A stretch of DNA of 64,000 nt, from contig QYRS01000006.1 of NCBI GenBank assembly GCA_006503535.1, forward strand, positions 2,170,001-2,234,000, written 5' to 3'. The notes beneath the pieces are model-generated. The model worked only from the letters and a program-made list of their open reading frames with translations, made no database searches and had not been told where the DNA came from. This DNA comes from Arthrinium phaeospermum. Taxonomy: Eukaryota > Ascomycota > Sordariomycetes > Amphisphaeriales > Apiosporaceae. This document shows, one piece after another, positions 55,006 to 64,000 of this stretch. Positions within the stretch are counted from its first letter, which is position 1, and each line of letters opens with the position of its first letter. The position numbers were made by a program, and so were the translations under genes.

Positions 55006-55464
55006 CTACACTACAGAAACGACAGGACTCACCTGGCCTTTCGTTGCCAGCAACCAGCGTTCGAAAGCAGCGACGAGCGGGCTCGACACGAAGAGCCCCG
55101 CCCAAAGCAGGTCCCTCTTGCCGACGCCTCGGAGCTCGTCAGAGTTCGTGTTGAGGCCCCCTCCTTCCACTCCATTAGGAAGGCGACATCGGCAGTAGCT
55201 GCGGCAGGCACGACGGAGATCGGGATGGCGGCCAGTGCGAGGTCTCGGGGCCGTCTGGAGGGGTTGGCTTCGGGTTCCCATGGCAGCCCTCAGCCACGGG
55301 AGAAGGGGACTTTCCGGGTCAAGCTTTCGCAAGGACTGGTTGAAGGACGTGGCGAAGGTCGGCAATATGGCGCTCGGACGGGAGTTCAGGACTGGCTTTA
55401 CTGCGGCCGCGGCCTTTAATAGGGAAGCGGCAATGCGGATCTTGGAGGACATTGGGAGCGGCAT
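55006..55464 (-). CDS. Possible small hypothetical protein
   Basis: An ATG at 55464 (MPLPMSSKIRIAASLLKAAA) opens 153 codons to a stop at 55006. A strong CAG|GTGAGT donor just before the stop suggests the coding sequence may instead continue in a downstream exon I could not place. The N-terminus is basic and Ala-rich, like a mitochondrial leader. A hydrophobic segment (DLLWAGLFVSSPLVAAFERW) lies near the C-terminus. No family is recognised. Confidence 0.33.
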   Translation of the reverse strand: MPLPMSSKIRIAASLLKAAAAVKPVLNSRPSAILPTFATSFNQSLRKLDPESPLLPWLRAAMGTRSQPLQTAPRPRTGRHPDLRRACRSYCRCRLPNGVEGGGLNTNSDELRGVGKRDLLWAGLFVSSPLVAAFERWLLATKGQVSPVVSVV

Positions 55465-55617
55465 GGTCCTGGATGCCGGTCCAAGCCAGGTTGGACAACA
55501 CGAAGAATAGAATTCAACGAGGAATGATAAATGGGAAGTGTTTGTCGGGAAACGGCCTGTGGAATGATTCGACCAGGGCTGGCAAGGGCGGTGGCGTGGC
55601 GGGGCGTGGCGTTTCAT

Positions 55618-56125
55618 TGGCCCTGAGCATTCAGTCGATGCCTCAGGATGCAGAGCGTGTTTTTCTCCTGATACGCCACATTGCTATAGAGATCGAGGGG
55701 TTGGTCGAAGTGTGTGGAATTGTTCGGAACCCAGTATGCAGCTCCCGTCCAACTGGCCCACGTTCTCCTATCCCTCCCTCTGTATCTCACATAGTTTCAT
55801 TGCTCGCCTACAGGCTTAGAGTATATCAAAATGTCCAATGGTTGAAGTTTTATGTGCTAGCTCCGATCGCAAATCCTTACAGACGTTGTCGAGTGTGTAT
55901 GAGGCACTGCTCCATAACAGAAAAGGGGCGTGAGAGAACTACTTCCAAGAAATACGAGAATGCTCCATGTCACCCCTTCAACTGTAGACGAGGTATTGTC
56001 TTTATCATCGTTATATTTATAATGTGCAAGTCCTCCGCTAATAACTACGTATTGTAACCGTGAATCGATCTCCCACCAGGGGAATGCCTATGGGATCTTC
56101 ATCCGCAGGTCGTCCCCGGAGCTAT
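55618..56125. other. Intergenic region
   Basis: About 500 bp between two weakly supported or small - strand genes. Nothing supported. Confidence 0.4.
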
Positions 56126-56645
56126 TCATTCGGTCTCGGTCTCGTCTTCGTCATTATTAGGCTCCTGAGTCTTCTGTGGAAGCTTATGGGAAGTTAGCAA
56201 ATTTGCAAGTGCAGCTGTTCTCTCGGCTCCCGCGGGTTCTGAGGAGGAGTAGAGAACTCACTCGGATCTCGATAAGGGGCGGCAGGTCGATCAGCCCAAA
56301 GCAGTCCAGACAGACTAGGAACAAGTAAGACCACGCCAACCATGTTGTCACTGCCAACTGCTTTCCCATTGTCACGTTATCAAACAGCTTGGATGCCGGG
56401 TGTCTCTTTCCATTGCCTGATTTGCTCCCTGCACCACCGTTGTTGTTATCATTGGGCCTCGAGGACGTGTGTACATGGCATCGAATCTCGGTTTGGGTTC
56501 GTTGCCGCGGTAATCGTTCCAGGAAGAGACTCGGGAGTGGTTTGGAGCTGCGGAATAGGAAGGTGGAAATCGGACGGAAGGCCATGGCTGGTGCCGTTCT
56601 CGGGACTCTATAGAGAGTTCCCGCGACACAGCTGCTGAAAGGCAT
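56126..56645 (-). CDS. Small, probably mitochondrial, single-pass membrane protein
   Basis: Model: complement join(56126..56182, 56262..56645), 146 aa; GTGAGT donor, TGCTAAC branch site, TAAG acceptor, in phase. The N-terminal 65 residues are rich in Arg/Ser and poor in acidic residues (MPFSSCVAGTLYRVPRT, ending CHVHTSSRPND), typical of a mitochondrial presequence. An Asn/Gly/Ser linker leads to one transmembrane helix (LAVTTWLAWSYLFLVCLDCF) and an acidic tail, DEDETETE. I recognise no family. The clean intron and coherent ends argue for a real gene. MAFRPIST at 56585 is an alternative start. Confidence 0.6.
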
Positions 56646-57208
56646 GGGTGGAGGAATAGCTTTTTCTTCCTTCTCTCTTGGCTGGATGGATAGATTTTGT
56701 CGATGAACAAACGAATGGGGGACGAGGGACTTTGGTATTGAAAAAGACAAGCGTTAGGCGTACTTTCCCTCAAGGCTGCCTAGGGCGGTGGCGTTTCTCC
56801 TATCGGGGCTCAACAGCCAATGCCTCAGGATGCAAGTGTGACCATTCCACTCTTAGACATTATGCAAGTCATCTACCCTGAGGAAACTGCACTGAGTTGC
56901 GTGGGTGCCTGTTGGTGGCGCCAGGAAAACTGCAACCCCCTGACTCTGCCTCAAACAAAGCTGTTTCTCCTCCCGATAGATACGAGCATTCCAGGTCCAT
57001 TCGACACTACTGGCGTCTTCATTGTTGAATCTATCTATATATTGCCGACCAGGCCAACGCCAATTGTTCATTCCCTAATATGAATACCACAAATTTACAT
57101 CTCCCTCCCACAATTCAGCCTTGGTCCAATTCCAAGTCAGCCCAGCAAAAACAAACATTTCAGCACCGTTGCCACTTGCGTAAATGGTCTGACACCCAAA
57201 GTACAATT
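56646..57208. other. Intergenic region
   Basis: About 560 bp between the small mitochondrial-type gene and the end of the tyrosinase pseudogene. No supported gene. Confidence 0.45.
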
Positions 57209-58951
57209 CTACTCGTAATCGTAGCAGAAAGGGCCGCCCTGGATGTCCATGGTGTCCGCAATCTTCCTAACTCCACCCAATTGTTCAAAGTAAAGGGCGT
57301 CTCGAGTGTGACGTTCTTGTAAGGTATGTCGCCGAAATAATTGTACGGATAAGCCCACTAGGTCTCGTCAGTTCAGTCTTCCCTATACTTTTACGGCGGT
57401 ACACTTACCTGGGTGTCCGGGCCCCCAATGTCGCTCTTTCGTGTCTCCCAGTCTTCCCTTATGGTTAGCCTTTGTCACCTTCGAATCTGAACAACTGATT
57501 TAGCTTACTTTGTCTCTGCCAGATGTTCCAAACTCGGTCCAGAGCCGAGTGGTGCAGCCAAAATATCGGGTCGCCAGGGGACGAATAGGTATTTGCTACC
57601 TAAAGAGCAATATCAATCAACTGAGTCGTTTTTCTTTTCTTTACAGCACGAGAGTTGTAACGTATCTTACCTCCCCAATGTTACCTCCGATCCCGAGATG
57701 TACACCACCATGTAAGGACAGGTCGGCGATCTCGAGAGAGAAGCCTTCGACTCTGTGGTCTAGGTGCCAGAAGTCTCCAGCCTCCAGGACAAAGGCGAGC
57801 TTGGAGGCGTTCAGTGTCTGAGTCACAAGCCATGGGCTGAAGTCTCGGCGAAGACAATGGGGCGTGTATCCTGTGTGGTTGCCAGGCCCCATCGAGATAT
57901 TCACGTGGGCAAAGGGACCGTCCTCAATGCAGCCTAGATAGACAAGTGCAAGTATTAGCCCGATGACATGCGTATTCTTGCCGTGACACAACGATATTGT
58001 ATATAGGACTTGCCTCCGCCAGTCCGCCTGGGTACGGGAGTCATGGTTTGCCAGTCTTCGGGAAATCCCGTTGTGTTGGCAATATAGGGACCATTGCCCG
58101 TGGATTTCTCGGTAAGCAGCTGGCACCTCTTTATGGGACAAATGATTGACACTCACCTCCAAATCCATGGATGGGATCAAAGATGGGAGACTCCAGAACC
58201 GCTTGTTCGGAAACAGCGTCCTGGGTCCAGTCTGTACGCACATGTGTCAGTTCCTCACGATAAGTGGAAGTATTCGAACCTCAACTCACCCCAGTAACTA
58301 CCAAGTTGCGTCAGCAAGAGTCAGATCACGGAAGGGGTGAGAGAGTTCACTTACGGGACACCACCGTTGTAGCCACATGTTTCCCTCAGACTTTGTTCGA
58401 AGAACCACAAAAGTAGCGATGCCATCTACAATCATTAGTACGGAAGATCTATGGTACATTTCAAGTTATGGATGACCTTACGGTAAGAGTTGTCCCTGTA
58501 TATGAGAAGACGACGTTAGTATACTAAATATATACAACCGCCTGTGAGCTGCAAGGGGCAAAGGAGCAATGGGGGATTCTCACCACCCAGTGGACGTAAT
58601 CAGTTTGAGTAATATGCAACGCCACAAAGTCATCGTATCTCGACTTCACACCCTCAAAGGTATCGGAAGTTTGTCCCGGCTTCGATTGGAGGCATCTGAC
58701 AGCACCGATGAAGCTTTGGCGCTCAGATTTCGAGAGTGTTCGCCTGCGAGTGAGGGTCAGCCAGCTGCAGGAAGCACGAGACAAGAAGGGTGTGTAACAG
58801 GGGCCCGGCATGCTTACCACTCCCTTCGAATCAGCGGCTGTCGGCATCCCGCATCCTTGGTTGAGTTTTCAGCACGGATCAGTCTGGATGAGGCAAAGCC
58901 GACGTAGGTCAGCGCCACAAGTATACAGTTGACAAACGACACGAAATGCAT
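57209..58951 (-). pseudogene. Decayed secreted tyrosinase (copper monooxygenase) gene
   Basis: About eleven exons of a fungal tyrosinase can be followed from a signal peptide (MHFVSFVNCILVALTYVG, ATG at 58951) to a terminal CYDYE before TAG at 57209. All six copper-ligand regions are recognisable: ALHITQ, DYVHWV and PWHRYF for CuA, then HGGVHLGIGG and FWLHHSALDRVW for CuB. The frame is broken. In the exon 58355..58425, correct splicing yields PWHRYF, after which the frame slips by one base near 58409-58412 and meets TGA. The last exon slips again near its middle before the C-terminal GGPFCYDY. Phases also fail at the exon 6/7 and 9/10 joins. One intron (donor AG|GCAAGT at 58013) is GC-AG. Tyrosinases oxidise phenols to quinones, for example in melanin formation. 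Sequencing error is the alternative but would need several events. Confidence 0.82.
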
Positions 58952-59781
58952 CTTGCTAACTCTGGCAGAAGCTCTTGGATGGCGACGAGAAGATGAGCAA
59001 CACGGCAAGAGCCTACACAGCGACATGTTCGGAGTCTAATATATGCCTTGCTATCTCCAAAAACTTCTTTGGGTTTTCACGTGCAACGGCATTGTCTGCT
59101 CGTCCCGTCAACATGGAGGTCATGCTTGTGTACCCACGCTAACTCGACGAGGTATGCCGTCTTCGCCAAGCAAGATTTTTGAGCCTCATACGGCCCCGAG
59201 TCTTCAAGATCGCCATAGTCGTACTACCGATATAGGCTTCTTACTATCCGATGACCACGCTCGGCCCCGGGTCTTTCGTGCATTCATGCCCGGGCCCTTC
59301 CGCTGTTTTATCTCTGGCTGCAAGCCAAGAGCTGAGATTGCGCAACAACCTCAACTGCCGGGTCTTCCGAGACAGGGTTACCATACCCGATTCAGCCCGG
59401 GGCCAGGCGATGCAAAAGCAAAAGGGGACAACAAGCGAGGCTATGCCTACATTGGGAAGAATATCTCATGTTTGGGCTTCGTTTTGGGCACGAATTACGC
59501 CGTATTTAGGCCCGTTGTTCGCACTCAGGGTATGTCTGACAGCCGTGTGGGTTAGGTTTGCGACTCGGACAACCTGCCGTAAGCGAAATTGCCGGCAAGC
59601 AAGCCCTCCCTGCTTTCGTAATCTCAAATTTCCAATTAAGTAACCCAAACGAACATCCTTCCCTCTCAACAACGCTAGCGACTCGGGGCCCGTCGCACAC
59701 GCGTATGCTTTCTTCGACGCCGTCCGCCCTCGTAACACTCCGCCGCAGGCAAGCAGGCTTCAAAAAGAACCAGCCTCAAAA
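58952..59781. other. Intergenic region
   Basis: 830 bp between divergent genes (tyrosinase remnant - and DUF985 +). The open frames (up to 170 aa, + strand) show no motif and overlap antisense frames. Confidence 0.45.
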
Positions 59782-60439
59782 ATGAAGGTGACACCGCATC
59801 TAGCAAGCCTTGCAGCTCTGCTGGTGGCCCAGGTGACCCCAGCCACGCCCACCTCGGCCGGCACTACCCCGACCTGCGTCGCCCCGTCCCACCCGGCGCT
59901 CCCGCACACCGCGCAAGACGTGATCGCGAAGCTTAACCTGACGGCCAACCCCGAAAAGGGCTACTTCGTCGAGTCCTTCCGGGACCCCGACAACGCCACC
60001 ATCACCAGTAACCAGCAGCAGCGCTCCTTCAGCACCGCCATCTACTACCTGCTCGAGGGCCGCGAGGGCGACTCGGTCTGGCACCGCGTCGACGCCGTCG
60101 AGGTCTGGCACTACTACGCCGGCGCCCCGCTGACCCTGTCGCTCTCGTACGACGACGGTGCGCCCGTCGCGAGGAGGGTGCTGGGCCCGGACATCTTCGC
60201 CGCCGACGGGCAGCGGCCGCAGGTTGCTATCGGCAAGTTGCAGTGGCAGAGTGCGCGGAGTCATGGGGACTGGACCCTGGTGGGGACGACGGGTGAGTAG
60301 TAACCCCTTTTTGCTCTTGGGGTCAAAGTAAAAGGCATTTCTTTTCTCGGTCTTGCTTACGGTTGCAACAGTTGCGCCGGGGTTCACCGATAGCGGTGTT
60401 GAGCTTGCGGCACCGGGGTGGAAGCCGAAGGGAGCGTAG
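59782..60439 (+). CDS. Secreted DUF985-family cupin
   Basis: Model: join(59782..60292, 60372..60439), 192 aa; GTGAGT donor, CAACAG acceptor. DUF985/RmlC-like cupin pattern: DVIAKLNLTANPEKGYFVESFRD, STAIYYLLEG, SVWHRVDAVEVWHYYAG, LGPDIF, GKLQWQSARSHGDWTLVGTT, VAPGF and ELAAPGW near the end. The His/Glu residues of the cupin metal site (WHRVDAVEVWH) are present. Residues 1-20 (MKVTPHLASLAALLVAQVTP) form a signal peptide, unusual because most family members I know of are cytosolic. The enzymatic role of DUF985 is not established. Confidence 0.88.
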
Positions 60440-62187
60440 ACACTCATGCGCCCCCTGAGTCTAGCCGGGCAAGGGGTGGTTGCATGATCGTTGGCCTTCG
60501 TAGTATAGGAAGGTGTTACATTGTCTCAAGGGTCCCTGATGACCAACCAGACACGCAACGGCGGTCAATACCGCTTGTCTGGTTGGCAGTTTCTAAGCTT
60601 GTTCTACCTCACTTACACTGAGCTGTAAGTATTATATCTAGTTGATATTCACGGGTTTTTAGATGATTGCAAGTTCAAGAGAAATGTAAAGATACTACCC
60701 TTTGTGACTCTTTTGTTTCTCCCGGGGAGCCTTCGTATATAAATCGAAGAAGACGACTTATTTTTAGCAGGCGAATAGGATCGTTTCCCCGTCCAGGCCA
60801 CTATACGATACCTCTTAGTACAGTGATACTCGATGCTGATTTATGAAAGAAGATTTGCAGACTAGTGCTAATATCATATGATCTACAGTCGTAGGTTGTA
60901 GTATTGAGTATGCTAGTATCTAGAGCTCGTCATGATTTGTGTGCGTCTGAACTTGGTCCCAGTCTGTCTTCTCTTTTGGTACTAATCGTCACGAATACCT
61001 ATCATCCAAACCATCGTATCACCGTTCGTACCACTACTATACAGTGCCAGATGATAGTAAACAAGAACGCGCAGCAGAAGGAAGATGTGCTAGTCACCTC
61101 CTTCCGGCCAGAGTGACGAACTACGTATGATCTATCCCTATGGTGACAAGAACTAGCATCATGAGAACTGATCACATCATATTAGTCGATATAGTACTCC
61201 AACGTAGTGATCATCAGATTCAATTTCGTGTTGGCCATGACGCACGAGATATCTCTTGCAAGTGTAATATCAACTCTTTCTGTGAGTATGATTGGCCGGG
61301 ACGTGACGAACGAGGTAAACAAATAAACAAAAGTGGGATCGGCATATAGGGGTAGTCCTTCTAGATATACCTACTTAGTGAAGCGTACCAGATTCTCGAA
61401 CAGCGCGAGCTGCAAGTCGGAGGCCGCGTCGCAACGAGAAATTGCTGGGCATCCGGGCTTCGATGAGTTCGATGCATTTTCGATGGCAGGGTGTATTACG
61501 ATCGAACGGCTCATGCCCTAACGCGACTTCATGGGGTGGGTAGAGACTGCTGCAGCCCAGCCCAGCCCTAGCCGCCCGCGTCCCGCTACGTCATGTCAGC
61601 CCAACAACAACCGAATCGTGGGGGATGCTGATCATGACGTAACGGTCTGACACCACAGCACCTTTCGCGACGCGAAATTACAACGTCGTCAGAGCAGAAC
61701 CCCGAGTCCTCGTATGATGATATCGAAATGCCGGGAGAATATCATCTCGATGACTCTGTGAGGGGAGGACTTGCGACTCTGCTCACCTGACAACCAGGCG
61801 ACTGACTATTGCCTGGATGAGCGCATCATATTCCCGAACGACAGTGTGCCAACACGGTCGGTCAAGCAACTGCGACCTATTGCGCCTGACGCATGAGAGA
61901 GGCGTGACAGGTAGCGGGGATTTGGTCTCCAAAAACACATTCTAACTTTTCTTGAAGCTGTGCCTGTCGATGACGAGTGGCAATCCCGTTAATACGGGGT
62001 GATGCTGTTGATGAGGTGGATCCCAAACGTGGGATCGGATACCTATCTTCGACGATAAGCAAGCTGCAGGTTAGTCCATCCCGAGCCCTATGTACATGTG
62101 CTTGGAACGAGCTTTTTTTCCTCTGGACCGATCGGGCGTCGACTTCGGGTGGCGGCCGTTCGCGCAGACTCCATTGATGATGAGATC

Positions 62188-62214
62188 GGCAGGCGGGCAG
62201 GCGGGCAGGCGGGC
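62188..62214 (+). repeat. (GGCAGGCG)n short tandem repeat
   Basis: About three and a half copies of an 8-bp unit, GGCAGGCG, in a row. Confidence 0.75.
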
Positions 62215-62708
62215 TTATGATTCCTGTGGAGTTCTGGATTTGCGATTGCCGCGTCAATCTGCGTAGCGACCGAACTTGACCATCTCCCGTCCAGAACCAC
62301 CCCATGAGCTAATGCAATCTTGGCCCTGCAGGCTTGCGGATCAGGACAAGAGGCGCTTGCTGCTAGCGACAGAAGGCCCTTCGCAGTGTCCGTACTTACA
62401 GTAGCACCACACGCAAATCCAGCAGCAAGCAACTCACGCGTTTTCCCAAGCTCGCGCGACAATGGGAGCTTCACCGCTGTGCCGCTGCGTCGCAGGATTT
62501 GCGCCAAGCCGACCAACGACGACCGGGTGCCGGTTGATCAGTTGAACTTACCATCCCCTCGGGAACCTGCCAACAACAAAGAAAAGCCGCCATTCGTGCG
62601 GCTCGGCGCACCCGAACAGAGATCAAACAAAACAACGCCAGATAGAGACCCCTAACTTTGCTGTCAGAATCCCGTTCCTGCATATGCCGTTTGATCGTCC
62701 CCTAGGCA

Positions 62709-62735
62709 CCCCCCCCCCCCCCCCCCCCCCCCCCT
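62709..62735 (+). repeat. C27 homopolymer
   Basis: A run of 27 consecutive C (G on the other strand), followed by TCGTATATATGTATGTAG. Such a long G/C run is rare in fungal genomes and is a hotspot for slippage and assembly error. Confidence 0.9.
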
Positions 62736-63264
62736 CGTATATATGTATGTAGTAGTAGCATTCCACCGCCAATTGCCCAATGAGGGCGTTCAGGCGCGTC
62801 CAGTTCCTGCTAGGCGTCCCGCCCCGAGGGTACGTTGCAGGCCCCATAAAACCCGAGACGCCCGAGGTCTCAAGGAGATAGGCGGCCCGCTCCCGCCTAG
62901 TCAAAGTCGCGATAACCACAACCAGGTTGCCAGATACCACACACAATTGCCGGGTTAAACTCCTTCCATGCTAGAAAAGGAAGAAAGTGATAAGAAAACA
63001 ACACCACTCCACACTCACTACCGGACCAGCCGTAGCAGCTGTCTCGCCTACTCCCGACTTTCTAACGGCGCCTCGTGGGCAGACCGAGAGCCACGTGCTT
63101 GGTGCACAATCACTCCGAAACCAGGTCGATATTAAAGCACTACGCTTGAATATGCTAGTTTATACTAGCTGGTATAATAATTATACACCCCCCATCTCCG
63201 TGTTTTGTTTGGATGGCTTGGCTTCCTGTAACCCGCCTCACCTCACAAATTTCAGTTGCCCGTT

Positions 63265-63837
63265 TCATGCTAAGGACGCACAACTACGCGGATGGTGAAA
63301 CTTGTGCACGTGGTGTGCCCGTGTCGGCCAGACGCCGGCATACACGTGCCGGAGAACAGTCAGCTGGCGAACGGGCTCGGCGTAGACCTGGCCTTTCTGT
63401 GTATGGGGTGGGTAGATAGTGGCGTTCCAGACGAACAGCCTCACTGTATAAAACTCTGCCGGCTCTAGTTTGCACGTGCCAGGTTGTAGCCTCTTCATCA
63501 GTTGGAAGGGTGATAGAGATCTGCAATCGATATATTCATTACTAATCAGCGAGCGAGTATGATGCTGCCTGATGCCAATGTTCATGGAGATGGGAGGGTA
63601 GAACTCGTTCTCCCACACTACAGAGAACTCAAACACACTACTTAAAGGAAGCTTATTCGTATTATTACTGTTGTGATCTATATGCCTGAAAGATAGGATA
63701 CACTTGCGTTTCAGTGATGATATGAAATTGCTGGTAATAACGCTGTTGACGGACGAAGTGAGTATAGTCTTAGTCAGCATATAGTATAAAGTGTCGGAAG
63801 ACGATTGTATATCCCAATGTATTTCCAGTGTATTCAT
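63265..63837 (-). CDS. Doubtful hypothetical protein
   Basis: A single open frame of 190 codons (start MNTLEIHWDIQSS). Segments such as FEFSVVWENEFYPPISMNIG and PAEFYTVRLFVWNATIYPP have a protein-like composition. There is no recognised domain, signal peptide or membrane helix, and no intron evidence. It is long for chance in this moderately AT-rich stretch but lacks GC3 bias, so it may be an orphan gene or spurious. Confidence 0.28.
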   Translation of the reverse strand: MNTLEIHWDIQSSSDTLYYMLTKTILTSSVNSVITSNFISSLKRKCILSFRHIDHNSNNTNKLPLSSVFEFSVVWENEFYPPISMNIGIRQHHTRSLISNEYIDCRSLSPFQLMKRLQPGTCKLEPAEFYTVRLFVWNATIYPPHTQKGQVYAEPVRQLTVLRHVYAGVWPTRAHHVHKFHHPRSCASLA

Positions 63838-64000
63838 TGTCGTAACCTTGTCTTATACTATCATGGATCGTTGAACACTAGGCGTCGAATCCCAGTGATC
63901 ATCACATGAATAACCTTGATAATAACCCCCAGGGTGTCATAACAGGTCTTGACGGCCATGCCAGCTTGTGGTCATGTGGCAAACTGGAACACGGATCTCT

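Larger units (their letters stand above)
60440..63264. other. Gene-poor region
   Basis: 2.8 kb with no supported gene. The open frames are 60-140 aa, mutually overlapping and without motifs. It contains a GGCAGGCG repeat and a C27 tract, described separately. Confidence 0.5.

Overview
The window is nuclear DNA of a filamentous ascomycete (Pezizomycotina, most likely a Sordariomycete). Most genes carry several short introns of about 50-100 bp with GTANGT-type donors, CTAAC/CTAAT-like branch points and YAG acceptors. The gene set is typically fungal: Swc4, Mediator Med1, a CK1 kinase with a palmitoylation-type Cys-Cys tail, a GH72 cell-wall enzyme, AIM24, an NCS1 permease, a NACHT/STAND protein and a tyrosinase. 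Genes lie on both strands with no operons. Gene models were built by hand from splice signals, so exon edges are inferences. Nothing was searched against a database.

Left part (0.6-39 kb): mostly housekeeping and metabolic genes. In order: a membrane-anchored GH72-like protein whose first catalytic motif is altered (-), an SDR/epimerase with a mitochondrial-type leader (+), swc4 (-) divergent from a p24 cargo receptor (+), a CK1 kinase (-), a 4.8-kb gene-poor stretch, a MIP channel with two altered NPA motifs (-), an F-box protein with membrane segments (+), a membrane-anchored aldo-keto reductase (-), a methyltransferase (+), an NCS1 permease (-) divergent from a 2-oxoglutarate dioxygenase (+) across a promoter with clustered GATA motifs, a PPPY protein (+) convergent with an AIM24 protein (-), med1 (-), and a low-complexity protein interrupted by an in-frame TAG (-).

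Right part (40-60 kb): this looks like an accessory island. It holds a broken ankyrin-like gene, a fungal RelA/SpoT-domain protein, a BTB protein with a GC-AG intron, an AT-rich spacer with a MITE-like element (36-bp perfect inverted repeats), a NACHT NTPase ending in C2H2 zinc fingers, a divergent SNF2/Rad5-type helicase, several weak ORFs, a small probable mitochondrial protein, a decayed tyrosinase gene, and a secreted DUF985 cupin. The last 3.5 kb is nearly gene-free and contains a run of 27 C.

How genes may work together: the NCS1 permease and the dioxygenase look like a nitrogen-regulated uptake-and-oxidation pair, perhaps for thymine or another pyrimidine. The RelA/SpoT, BTB, NACHT-zinc-finger and SNF2 genes sit next to each other in a region with pseudogenes and a mobile-element remnant, as expected of a fast-evolving allorecognition or immunity-like locus. 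That link is inference from architecture and position only.
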